Source of the DNA: an uncultured Coriobacteriaceae bacterium
GTDB lineage: Bacteria; Actinomycetota; Coriobacteriia; Coriobacteriales; Atopobiaceae
Direction of reading: 5' to 3'
Assembly (NCBI GenBank): GCA_902779675.1
Contig: CACZCK010000017.1
Span: forward strand, 1 to 58,844
Length of the DNA: 58,844 nt
Shown here: positions 7,689-15,856 of the stretch, in pieces
How the letters are laid out: the number at the start of each line of letters is the position of its first letter
How positions within the stretch are numbered: position 1 is the stretch's first letter
Translations under genes and position numbers: made by a program
The notes under the pieces: model-generated
Databases searched by the model: none
Seen by the model: the letters and a program-made list of their open reading frames with translations, nothing else
Told to the model about the DNA's origin: nothing

Positions 7689-8447
7689 CTACTTGCCCAG
7701 AAGCTTGACCAGCAGCTCCTGCTTGTTGTCCACGCCTAGCTTACGATAGATGTGCGCGATGTGCTTGTTGGCCGTGCCCAGCGAGATGTGCAGCTCGCGT
7801 GCGATATAGACCGGTTTGATACCCTGGCAGAGCAGGTCGAGCACCTCACGCTCCCGCGGCGTGAGGTCGCCTGCGCCAGCGGCACCGTCCCACATGCGCA
7901 CCTGTCCGGTCGGTCGCACGAAGAGGTTCTTGTAGAGGTTGCTCAGGTGAGCCGTCAGCAGCCGTATCACCTCTACCTCGCGGGCCGTGAACACGTTGTC
8001 GTTCAGGCGGTCCAGGCAGAAGATGGTCGCCGGGGCACCCTTGAGGTCAAAGAGGGTGAACGAGAGGCTCTGCGAGAGGCCACGGGGCTTGATGTAGTTG
8101 TCCATGAAGTCGTCGTGGATCCAGTCGATGTCATGCCAGTCGATGAGGTCTACGTACCCCCTGCCCTCGATCTCGAAAGCGTCACTGGTCAGGCTGAAGT
8201 CGTCGGTGACTGACTTGGAGTAGTAGTTGAGATACATCTGCGACCAGCGCTCGGGAAATCCCACGAAGTGCTTGCGCACGATCTTGCGGTTGCCGTCGAG
8301 CATCAGGCAGAGCGCCTGGTCGTAGGGAACGAGGTCGCGAATCTGCTCGACGACCTTTCTGCAGAAGCGATACGGCTCATGCTCGGATCCGCAGGCGAGC
8401 AAGTACTCGCTGCACTCCTCCCATGGTATAGACGGCCCCTTGCCCAC
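7689..8447 (-). CDS. LuxR-family sensor regulator 2
   Basis: This 252-residue protein has a C-terminal LuxR helix-turn-helix (LTPREREVLDLL, then LGTANKHIAHIYRKLGV) and an N-terminal sensor-like domain homologous to that of the regulator at 2208-3053. The start is a GTG at 8447 with GGAGG five bases upstream. It is the first gene of the second module, 15 bases from the chaperonin, and diverges from an MFS transporter. ATACC-type half-sites just upstream suggest autoregulation. The ligand is unknown. Confidence 0.8.
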   Translation of the reverse strand: MGKGPSIPWEECSEYLLACGSEHEPYRFCRKVVEQIRDLVPYDQALCLMLDGNRKIVRKHFVGFPERWSQMYLNYYSKSVTDDFSLTSDAFEIEGRGYVDLIDWHDIDWIHDDFMDNYIKPRGLSQSLSFTLFDLKGAPATIFCLDRLNDNVFTAREVEVIRLLTAHLSNLYKNLFVRPTGQVRMWDGAAGAGDLTPREREVLDLLCQGIKPVYIARELHISLGTANKHIAHIYRKLGVDNKQELLVKLLGK

Positions 8448-8748
8448 AGTTGCCTCCGATGCCCGCTACCGAAGAAGACAACGCCATTGTTGCAGCAGAT
8501 GGGCAAAAGTAAGATACCTATTCTTGACCATATGCATACCCAATCCTGCCCGATTGCCGATTAGGAACGCGATCTTCTAGAACGTCGCTGCCCACGAGGG
8601 ACGGCTGATCGCCCCACGCGACCAGCCATGCAATCGGGTATGCTTAGTCTCATCAAGGTTGCAAGTTTGGAGAGGTGCTCGAGCAATGAGCGGGCTTAGC
8701 AACCAGCAGCGTCATATGCATGACACAACCTAGACCGAGGAGCACCTC
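8448..8748. promoter_or_regulatory. divergent promoter region between LuxR 2 and MFS transporter
   Basis: This 301-base gap has no gene. It contains ATACC half-sites near 8514 and 8535 and an inverted pair, GCATACCC near 8533 and GGGTATGC near 8637. A TTGACC box lies near 8525, but no well-spaced -10 box is certain. It should carry promoters for both divergent genes. Confidence 0.4.
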
Positions 8749-10020
8749 ATGAGTACCGAATCCCAGAGTCCGGACATGCGCCCATCCCCCGACCCGCAGC
8801 CTTCGCTCTGGACGCGCGACTTCACGCTCATCACCCTTGCGACCATCTTGGGCGCCGCTGGCGCGATCGCCGGCGACTTCGCACTCTCGTTCTTCGTCTT
8901 CGACGAGACAGGCTCCACGCTTGCCTCGGCCCTCGTCATCGCCATTCAGCTCGTGCCACACATACTGGTGCCGCTCGCCGTATCCCCCATCATGGACCGC
9001 CTGCCACGCAAGGCCTTCCTGATCGCGGGTGACATGGCCTGCGGCATAGCCTATGCCGCGCTGGGCGTCTGGCTCGCCTTTGCCGGCTTCTCCTACGTTG
9101 GCTACCTTGCAATCTCGCTCATGCTCGCCTGCCTGGGAGCCGTGGACGAACTCGCGTGGACCAGCATCTACCCCGAGGTCATTCCCCAGAGCGCCGAGCA
9201 AAAGGGCTATGCCGTCTCGGGCATGCTCTACACCACGCTCGCCATCGTCATGATGCCCTTTGCCGCCGTACTGCTCGACACCATCGGCGTCCCTCGGCTG
9301 TTGATGGCGCAGGGGGCGCTCGCCATCGCGGCTGCCCTCATCGAGAGCCTCGTACACGTGGAGGAGCACGAGCGCGAACGCTCCGAGCAGGAGGGCTTCG
9401 CGCAGTGGCTGGCCGACATTACCGAGACCGTCAGCTGGCTCAAAGACGAGCGCGGCATGCGCGGCCTGTTTGGCTACATGGCCGTGTCGAACGGTCTCTA
9501 CACGGGCTTCTCCCCCATCCTCATCGCGTTTTTCCGCACCACGCCCGGCCTCTCAGCGGCGATGTACGCGTTCTACTCGGTCGCGGAGTTCGTGGGTCGC
9601 ACCATCGGCAGCACCATACAGTACCAAGTCGAGATTCCTCGCGAGAGGCGCTTTGGCCTGTGCTTTTTGGTGTACGTGGTCTACGACCTCATGGATGCCT
9701 GCCTGTTGTGGCTGCCCTACCCACTCATGCTGGCCAACCGCGCAACCGTCGGGTTCCTTGGCGCCAACAGCCTGGTGCTGCGCGAGTCTGCCATGCAGCG
9801 CTACATCCCCGAGCGCATGCGCTCGCGGGTCAACGCCTTCTCGGGCATCTACATCGCTGCGGCATGCTGCGCCTTCTCGCTGTTGGTGGGAGCGCTCGGC
9901 GAGGTGCTGGACTATCGCGTCTGTGTGACTCTTTGCGGCATCACCGGAATCCTGGCCAGTCTCTTCTTTGTCTGGCATCGCCGCACCGACGTGCGACGTG
10001 TGTTCGAGACGGCTGAGTAG
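8749..10020 (+). CDS. MFS transporter
   Basis: This 423-residue integral membrane protein has about twelve hydrophobic segments and the MFS loop 2-3 signature DRLPRKAF near residue 84. A charged central loop (EEHERERSEQEGF) separates the two halves. An efflux or uptake role for a small organic compound is likely; the substrate cannot be read from the sequence. The start has GAGGAG five bases upstream. It faces away from the LuxR 2 operon, so it may be controlled by that regulator, and it converges with the YitT-family gene 16 bases downstream. Confidence 0.85.
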   Translation: MSTESQSPDMRPSPDPQPSLWTRDFTLITLATILGAAGAIAGDFALSFFVFDETGSTLASALVIAIQLVPHILVPLAVSPIMDRLPRKAFLIAGDMACGIAYAALGVWLAFAGFSYVGYLAISLMLACLGAVDELAWTSIYPEVIPQSAEQKGYAVSGMLYTTLAIVMMPFAAVLLDTIGVPRLLMAQGALAIAAALIESLVHVEEHERERSEQEGFAQWLADITETVSWLKDERGMRGLFGYMAVSNGLYTGFSPILIAFFRTTPGLSAAMYAFYSVAEFVGRTIGSTIQYQVEIPRERRFGLCFLVYVVYDLMDACLLWLPYPLMLANRATVGFLGANSLVLRESAMQRYIPERMRSRVNAFSGIYIAAACCAFSLLVGALGEVLDYRVCVTLCGITGILASLFFVWHRRTDVRRVFETAE

Positions 10021-10036
10021 GGTCGCCGGCCTGCTG

Positions 10037-10921
10037 TCAGTTGGTACCCGAGAGCGAAGTGAACCCGTTGCCGAAGGCCTCGTGGATCTTGCTCACGATG
10101 ATGGTCGCAGACGGGTCGATGTCCGCCACGATGCGACGCAGGTAGGTCATCTCCGAGCGGGTGAGTACCACAAGGAGAACGGGGCGCTCCTTGCCCGTAT
10201 AGCCGCCGCGCGCAAGCAGCTCGGTGCAACCTCGGTCGAGGTCTGAGAAGACGTGGGCCTTCACCTCGTCGTGCCGGTCCGAGATCACATAGGCGGCGCG
10301 CTGCGTGTTGAAGCCGTCGATGACCATGTCGAGCACGCGCGTGCCCAGATACATCGCAATTGTTGCATAAAGTGCATTCTCTATGCCAAACACCGGGACC
10401 GAGACCGCGATGACAGCCGCATCGGCCACCAGCGAGGCCATGCCTGTCGAAAGCGAGGTGTGTGCCGCCGTTATCTGCGCGACGATGTCGGTCCCGCCCG
10501 TGTTGCCGCCCGCCCGAAAGACCAGGCCTAGACCCAAGCCGCACACCACGCCGCCCCACAGGGCGCAAAGGAGCATGTCGCCGTTGCCCAGCACGGGCAG
10601 CACGGGCGCCAATGCATCGGTCGCCACCGACGAGACCACAATCCCCAGTATGCATCGCGCCGCATAGCGGGCGCCACCCTCACGCAAGACCGCACCCATG
10701 AGCAGGACGTTCATGGCGAGGACCTGCATGCCGACCGGGATGACGGGCAGCGAGGCGCGTCGCAGCAGCTCGGCGATGACGGTAGCGAGGCCCGATGCCC
10801 CACCTGCCGCGATTCCGTTGGGTATCTCGAAGCAGTCGAGCCCGACCGCAAAGAGTATCGACCCCACGATGATGTACACCGTGTCCATGATGAGACCTCT
10901 TCGCAGCACCGTTTGCACCAT
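10037..10921 (-). CDS. YitT/DUF161-DUF2179 family membrane protein
   Basis: This 294-residue protein has five to six hydrophobic segments in the first 200 residues (IVGSILFAVGLDCF-IPNGIAAGG and RAGGNTGGTDI are characteristic of the YitT family), followed by a soluble DUF2179 domain ending near FGNGFTSLSG. The family is widespread in Firmicutes and Actinobacteria, and its function is not established. Two starts are possible: ATG 10921 with GGGGGAG very close, or ATG 10888 with AGAGG at normal spacing. Confidence 0.85.
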   Translation of the reverse strand: MVQTVLRRGLIMDTVYIIVGSILFAVGLDCFEIPNGIAAGGASGLATVIAELLRRASLPVIPVGMQVLAMNVLLMGAVLREGGARYAARCILGIVVSSVATDALAPVLPVLGNGDMLLCALWGGVVCGLGLGLVFRAGGNTGGTDIVAQITAAHTSLSTGMASLVADAAVIAVSVPVFGIENALYATIAMYLGTRVLDMVIDGFNTQRAAYVISDRHDEVKAHVFSDLDRGCTELLARGGYTGKERPVLLVVLTRSEMTYLRRIVADIDPSATIIVSKIHEAFGNGFTSLSGTN

Positions 10922-11068
10922 GACTCCCCCAAACCACTACGGCAACTGTCTGCGCCATACTCCACCAGCAAAGCGTCAATTACAATATTTCTCACATCTT
11001 ATACACGCATGGGCGTTTCGTCCCAGAGCGCAAGACGCGCAGTTCGCTCCAGAGGCAGCGTGCCGCAC

Positions 11069-11215
11069 CATCTGTTACAATTCCGCCGTACATACAACGG
11101 GTGAGCACCTACCGCAGCCAGGCTAACCGCCTGGCTGCTTTCGTTTGGAGGGATCTCATGCTCGCATACTGGTGGCCCATCGTCCTGGTCGTCACGTCAA
11201 ACACGCTCTATCAGG
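11069..11215 (+). repeat. direct repeat copy A (truncated transporter leader)
   Basis: About 147 bp match 17896-18042 with only a handful of differences. The repeat covers an extended -10 box (TACAAT at 11076-11081), a leader hairpin (GCAGCCAGGC/GCCTGGCTGC), the GGAGGG ribosome site and the first 19 codons of the small transporter gene. The match stops abruptly at TATCAGG. Together the two copies bracket the radical SAM/peptide operon. Confidence 0.9.
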
Positions 11216-11220
11216 AGTAG
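11158..11220 (+). pseudogene. truncated 5' end of DMT-family transporter
   Basis: The ATG at 11158 opens a 20-codon frame, MLAYWWPIVLVVTSNTLYQE, that ends at TAG 11218-11220. Its first 19 residues equal those of the intact transporter at 17985-18410 except for one Ile-to-Val change. The promoter and ribosome site are intact, so a short peptide could still be made, but the protein is a remnant left by the rearrangement that placed the peptide operon here. Confidence 0.85.
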
Positions 11221-11274
11221 CGCCTATCGTCGCGTATACGGTCATCCCAGAGCCAACATGCCTGGCTGGATTCC

Positions 11275-12714
11275 CTACTCTTCGCCGCTGATCAGCATAC
11301 GCAGCGCCTCCTGCGCCGAATGCTCGAAGAGCGAGGGATTCCGCCAGTGCGTGACAAGCTCGCGCGGTGGCTCGCGATAGGTGAGCATGCGAGGCATGCC
11401 ATCGGGTGTCCACACGGCCCGCAACGGGTTCAGTCTGGGATCGAGCGCACGGGCGACCATCTTTGGGTCATCCGTACGGGCGAGCAGCGTGCCCACGCCG
11501 ATCGTGCAGCCATCCCTAGCCACCGCCGGCATTCGTGCAAGCGCGACCATTGTTCCCAAGTCGTTGACGTAGAGGACGAGACGTTCGCCGAACCGCTCGC
11601 TCAGATGTGGCACGGCAGCCATCAGCTCCTCGAGGTCATCCTCGGACAGCGGGGGAACAAGAAGGCCCCACGGACCCGCCCCGTCCGCATTGCCCGCCAT
11701 AAGGAGCCCCAAGGCCTGACGATAGGAGTCGCGGTCTGTCTGACTGCCCAGCATTGCGACGACGCGAGCCCACTCTGGCTCCTCGACGGGTTGGATCGAT
11801 GAGCGCTGCTGGATGGTGTCCCCGTAGTAGCAGGCGCAGGGATCGTCGAAGGTCTTCCGATACAGCCGCGCACGGGCATCGTCGGAGCCAAGCCCTTCGG
11901 CCGTGCGCAAAAAGCGCAAGGCGTGCAGCCGCTCGTCGAGCGAGCGTCCACGTCCCCCCAGCTTGGCAACACCTACGCCCGCACGCTCGTATCGAGGGAG
12001 GAAGCATGCGGCGCAGGGATAGGGTTCGAGGTAGGTGCATGCGCGGCCTAGGCAGGCATGCGTCTGGTAGGTGGTGTCGAAGGTGTAGAGCGGCGGGGCG
12101 TCATCCGCACCTTCGGGTGCCTCGCGCGTCGGATAGGTCACTCCATGGCGATGCCGACAGTAGCCGTCGACCCACGGGCACTTGTCGAAGAAGGCCATGC
12201 ACTCGGCTTCCATGCCCGGGACGGCACCAATCAGGCGAGCAGCCTCGTCAGCGCCCACGAAACGCGGCAGCACCACGCGCGAGATGCCCAGGCGTTGGTA
12301 GGCCAACAGCGTCTGGACGTTCTGCGCCACCGCGAGCAGGGAGAGGCAGCGCCTGAGGCCCGTACCAGACCGCAGGCGCCAGAACAGGCCAAGGTCGCTG
12401 GCAATGATGCCCGTACCGCCCATTGCCTCGAAGCGTCGGCACAACCAGACGAGACGATCCAGCTGAGGCTCGGTATAGCGCGCGTTGAGGGCGAGCCAGA
12501 CTGGCAATCCGTGGACTCTGGCCCCCTCCACGCAGCGTCCCAGATCCTCGAGCGTCGCGAAGTTGGCCGCGCCTTGCCTGCGCGAGGCGCTGTCATGGTC
12601 CCCATAGCGTTTGACCCACCATGCGTCCTGGTAGCCACAGTACAGCTCGTCGGCACCGGCAGACGCAAGAACGCCAACCTCGTCTGCCGCGTTGACTGGA
12701 ACGGCGTACCTCAT
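11275..12714 (-). CDS. U32-family (PrtC/UbiV-like) protein
   Basis: This 479-residue protein starts like a U32 TIM barrel (AGADELYCGYQDAWW). In the middle it has the U32 cysteine region: CMAFFDKC, WVDGYC, CLGRAC and PYPCAAC, leading to a KLGGRGR motif. U32 members include peptidases and Fe-S oxygen-independent hydroxylases (UbiU/UbiV, RlhA, TrhP), where four cysteines hold a 4Fe-4S cluster. Here it may modify or cleave the Cys-rich peptide encoded upstream. The ATG overlaps the stop of the previous gene as ATGA, so it is translationally coupled. It is the last gene of the operon. Confidence 0.75.
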   Translation of the reverse strand: MRYAVPVNAADEVGVLASAGADELYCGYQDAWWVKRYGDHDSASRRQGAANFATLEDLGRCVEGARVHGLPVWLALNARYTEPQLDRLVWLCRRFEAMGGTGIIASDLGLFWRLRSGTGLRRCLSLLAVAQNVQTLLAYQRLGISRVVLPRFVGADEAARLIGAVPGMEAECMAFFDKCPWVDGYCRHRHGVTYPTREAPEGADDAPPLYTFDTTYQTHACLGRACTYLEPYPCAACFLPRYERAGVGVAKLGGRGRSLDERLHALRFLRTAEGLGSDDARARLYRKTFDDPCACYYGDTIQQRSSIQPVEEPEWARVVAMLGSQTDRDSYRQALGLLMAGNADGAGPWGLLVPPLSEDDLEELMAAVPHLSERFGERLVLYVNDLGTMVALARMPAVARDGCTIGVGTLLARTDDPKMVARALDPRLNPLRAVWTPDGMPRMLTYREPPRELVTHWRNPSLFEHSAQEALRMLISGEE

Positions 12715-14078
12715 GACATCACCTGCTCGAACAACTGGTACGAGCGCTCGTTGACCTCCGTGAGCTCCTGATGGAGGCGCCTCAACCTCTCATCGTCCCC
12801 AGTAAGGAATGCCACGGCGGCCTCATAGGGTTCGGCGATGGCGGCAGCCGTCCATGCGGACGCAAGGCCTTCCGAAGCGCCGAGCAGGCGCTGATAGCGC
12901 TCCTCTTCCTCCGGTCCCATGCGCTGGAACCCCCATCCGTCGCAGTTGTCGCCATAGAGCTCGCACCCAGCGAACACGATAAGGCGGCTGAGCGCCACAC
13001 GATGGCTGTAGATGCCCAGGCGCCGCAGCTCCCGTACCTCGGCAAGGGCCCCTTCAACCGTCTGGTCAGCGTGCCAGAGGATGTAACCGGCTTGCACGCT
13101 GATGCCCGCCTCCGCAAGTGATGCCAGAACATCGGGCAGGGCCCTCACGTCGTAGGGCTTGTGCCAGCGGCGCAGCGTCCGCGAATCGAGCGACTCCACC
13201 CCCACGAAGATGCGCGTCAGGCCTGCCCGGTGCAGGCGCTTGAGACGCAGGGACAAATCAGGCTGGCCGATGAGCGAAGCCAGGCGCATCTCCAGCGCAA
13301 AGGCCACGCGCAGGCACCGCCGTTCGAGGAGCGCGGCAAGGGTCTCGACACGCGAGAGCGGGCCAAAGTCGTCATCCACGAAGTTGAAGACCGGTGGCAG
13401 ACCAGCGGCTTCGAGGTGCGCCGCCTCGTGCGCCATCTCGTCGACGACAAGGGACAGGTCGCGCGGCTGCCAACGCCCAAGCCCCGCGGGCAGCCCCGGG
13501 GTGGCGCAGAACGCACAGCGTCCCGGGCACCCGCGTGACGTCTGCAGGTTGACGGCGCAGCCCAGCGCAGCGTAGCGGACGACGTCAGGGCGAAACGCCG
13601 GCGCCCACTCGTCGGGAGCCAGCGGCTCGGACGAAGCCGACGACCTGCCCGTCACCACCTCCAGCAGGGCCCGCTCCCCTTCACCCGCAAGGAGGCCGAC
13701 CACCGAGGGCAGGCGCACTCGCGCCTCATCCATGCTGGTCGTCACGTACAGTCCGCCTGCCACGTAGCGGGCATGTGGCCACAGCGCGCGTGCCCTGCTG
13801 ATGATGCGCAGAGCATCCGGGACGTCAGCCGAGGTCATGAGCGACAGGCCCACCACGTCCGGCGCAGCATCGCCAAAAGCCTCGCGGACATCCGACCAGA
13901 AGCTTCGCACGGACGCCCCGAGACGTCGCTCCCTCTGGTAGAGGCGATGGTCGAACACCCTGACATCGGTCACTCCATGGATGCGGAGGTATCCCGCCAA
14001 GCGCTCGATGCCCAGCGGCTCGGCAAGCTCGGGTTCGTCCCCCTCGCAGAGGGGACGTATCAGCAGCACGCGTGACAA
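12711..14078 (-). CDS. B12-binding-type radical SAM enzyme
   Basis: This 455-residue protein has an N-terminal Rossmann-like domain of the cobalamin-binding type (residues 1-150, LLIRPLCEG, then DVVGLSLMTSADV and YVAGGLYVT), followed by a radical SAM barrel with CPGRCAFC (the CxxxCxxC motif) and GVESLDSRTL. The classical DxHxxG cobalt-ligand motif is not obvious, so B12 use is unproven. Such enzymes methylate unreactive carbons or rearrange substrates. The only start after the preceding stop is TTG 14078 (or GTG 14069), with a weak ribosome site. It overlaps the U32 gene by four bases. I infer action on the peptide encoded in the same operon. Confidence 0.75.
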   Translation of the reverse strand: MSRVLLIRPLCEGDEPELAEPLGIERLAGYLRIHGVTDVRVFDHRLYQRERRLGASVRSFWSDVREAFGDAAPDVVGLSLMTSADVPDALRIISRARALWPHARYVAGGLYVTTSMDEARVRLPSVVGLLAGEGERALLEVVTGRSSASSEPLAPDEWAPAFRPDVVRYAALGCAVNLQTSRGCPGRCAFCATPGLPAGLGRWQPRDLSLVVDEMAHEAAHLEAAGLPPVFNFVDDDFGPLSRVETLAALLERRCLRVAFALEMRLASLIGQPDLSLRLKRLHRAGLTRIFVGVESLDSRTLRRWHKPYDVRALPDVLASLAEAGISVQAGYILWHADQTVEGALAEVRELRRLGIYSHRVALSRLIVFAGCELYGDNCDGWGFQRMGPEEEERYQRLLGASEGLASAWTAAAIAEPYEAAVAFLTGDDERLRRLHQELTEVNERSYQLFEQVMS

Positions 14079-14105
14079 GGACGCTCGTCTTCCGTCAGGC
14101 GCAGG

Positions 14106-15419
14106 CTACTCGGGATCCGGCGCAGCCCACGTGATGGGATAGCGCGCGAACACGCTGTCCAGTTCCGCCGCACTGACCTCGATCACTCCCGCATACGCGG
14201 TCAGCTCGTCATTGCCCAGATAACCCGTCTGCAGCGTGAGGCTCTGCGTCTCTCCCGATGGAATCTCCCCGCGCTCGAGGTGCCCGACCGACCCACTGCC
14301 GTTGACGGACCAGTTCCAGTCGGCATCCAGGGTCACGATCATCGTGGCGGCGGTTCTGTTGGTGACCTCGACTCCAACCTCGCGCTCCTCGCCCTTCTTG
14401 TCCTTGGTCAGACCGGTCACCCGTATCAGGCATAGATCGTTGTCGACGGCAACGAATGGCATCGAGCGCACAGGCTCCACCAGCGTCGGATCGGCCTCAA
14501 AACCGAGCTGGAGGCCCACCGCATAGAGATAGGCTCGCAAAGCGGTGACATCCGCGTCGTCCGGCAATGCCTGCTCCAGCTCCTCTGCCTCCTTCGCGAG
14601 GTCGTTGTAGGTCTGGAAGTCTGCGACAACCTGGGCAATCGCCTCATACTGAGCTTCCGTCTCGATTGCGTCGCTTGCCCCCTCTTCGGCTTCGGCGGCA
14701 TCCGCCTCCGAGTCCTCCGCAGCCTCGGCATCCGCCTCATCGCCACCAGATCGCCGCGCCACGATCTCGTGCAGCTCGGTCTCTATGCGGTCCCAAAGCT
14801 TGTTGTACCGGTAGAAGCTTGCATAGTCGTCCTTGGGCTCGGCGCGCCGCCCGGCGGCATTCGACGGTGCGACCTTGGCCACGTCGTTCATCGCCTCCTC
14901 AACGTGCGAGGGCTTGAAGCCCATGGCGGCTCCGGCCGTTTGCACGTTGAGCAGGACGGCACCGTCCTTGGGGAAGAGGTAGACGCAGGTGAGCGCCTGG
15001 GTCAGCGCATCGGCGTCATCATTCTGCTGCAGGAGGGCGAGCGTCAGGTTGACGTTGGCCCCGTAATGCGTCGGATAGCCCTTCAGGATTCCCTCGTACA
15101 GCTCTTCTGCTTTCGCATACTCGCCGTCGCGGTAGGCCTTGTTCGCCTTCTTGAAGTTCTTGTTCGCAGCCTTGGCGAGGTCTGCCTCCTCAGAATCCTT
15201 CCCCTTCGACGACACGCGGTCGCGGCCCTTTTCCAAGGCTCGGTCGACGTAGGTCTTGAGCTTCCGCAGGTCTTCCGTCTCGTGGCCCTCGAAGGGCTGC
15301 TGAATCTCGAGCTGGTTGGCAGCGACCTCCTCGGGTTGCGTCGCTGCGCCGCAATGGCAGAGACCCAAGGCAAGCAGCGCCGCGACGCCGGCTGCCAGAA
15401 CACGTCCTCGTATGCGCAT
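14106..15419 (-). CDS. exported TPR-like protein of peptide operon
   Basis: This 437-residue protein has an N-terminal signal segment (VLAAGVAALLALGLCHCG). The cysteines suggest a lipoprotein, but the lipobox is not canonical. A TPR-like helical part follows (FKKANKAYRDGEYAKAEELYEGILKGYPTH), then an acidic Glu/Ala-rich linker and a C-terminal beta-rich region. No enzyme motif is seen. It lies 14 bases downstream of the cysteine-rich peptide gene, with a GAGGGGAGAGGG ribosome site. It may bind or present the mature product outside the cell. I do not recognise the family. Confidence 0.7.
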   Translation of the reverse strand: MRIRGRVLAAGVAALLALGLCHCGAATQPEEVAANQLEIQQPFEGHETEDLRKLKTYVDRALEKGRDRVSSKGKDSEEADLAKAANKNFKKANKAYRDGEYAKAEELYEGILKGYPTHYGANVNLTLALLQQNDDADALTQALTCVYLFPKDGAVLLNVQTAGAAMGFKPSHVEEAMNDVAKVAPSNAAGRRAEPKDDYASFYRYNKLWDRIETELHEIVARRSGGDEADAEAAEDSEADAAEAEEGASDAIETEAQYEAIAQVVADFQTYNDLAKEAEELEQALPDDADVTALRAYLYAVGLQLGFEADPTLVEPVRSMPFVAVDNDLCLIRVTGLTKDKKGEEREVGVEVTNRTAATMIVTLDADWNWSVNGSGSVGHLERGEIPSGETQSLTLQTGYLGNDELTAYAGVIEVSAAELDSVFARYPITWAAPDPE

Positions 15420-15433
15420 GGCCCTCTCCCCTC

Positions 15434-15856
15434 TCAGTGAACGGGCACGCAGGCACAGGGGCTGCCGCAGCTCACCCACTGGCCGCCACCCGTGTTGCCC
15501 ACGCACGAGCAGCTCTGATAACCGTCGCAGCTGCAGACGTTCTCGCAGCTGCAGACGCTGTCGCACGAGCAGACCGTGTGCGCCTCGCACGTGCAGACCG
15601 AGTTGCAGGTGCAGACGTGCTCGCAGGTGCAGACCGTGTGGGTGGTGAGCACCGTATCGCAGCTGCAGTACTCGCCCATCACATGGGTGGTGTACTCCTG
15701 CTCCTTCTCGTCATAGTCGTCCACGAAGTAGGTCTTCATGCCAGGCTTGAAGATGCTGTTGCCGTCGACGATGATCTCGATCTGTGGCTTGGGCAAGGCG
15801 CTGTCGCTGCCCTCCGTAAGTGCGCGGTCGTTGAAGGCGCTTGTCTCGTCAGCCAT
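15434..15856 (-). CDS. Cys-X-Cys repeat peptide, candidate RiPP precursor
   Basis: This 140-residue protein has two parts. Residues 1 to about 62 look like a leader (acidic, with PQIEIIVDGNSIFKPG and YFVDDYDEKEQEY). The rest holds eight Cys-X-Cys motifs (CSC or CTC) spaced three to nine residues apart, most within VC(S/T)C(D/E/N)-x-V units, and ends in CGSPCAC and VPVH; 19 cysteines in total. The start at 15856 overlaps the end of the SPASM radical SAM gene by eight bases. The gene lies inside an operon with a PqqD-like recognition domain and two radical SAM enzymes, which fits the substrate of a thioether- or carbon-modifying maturase. A metal-binding protein is the alternative. Confidence 0.75.
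   Translation of the reverse strand: MADETSAFNDRALTEGSDSALPKPQIEIIVDGNSIFKPGMKTYFVDDYDEKEQEYTTHVMGEYCSCDTVLTTHTVCTCEHVCTCNSVCTCEAHTVCSCDSVCSCENVCSCDGYQSCSCVGNTGGGQWVSCGSPCACVPVH

Noticed and set aside
15434..15856. Metallothionein
   Set aside because: The CxC pattern would allow it, but the gene overlaps a SPASM radical SAM gene and follows a recognition-domain gene, and has a long Cys-free leader. Kept only as alternative.
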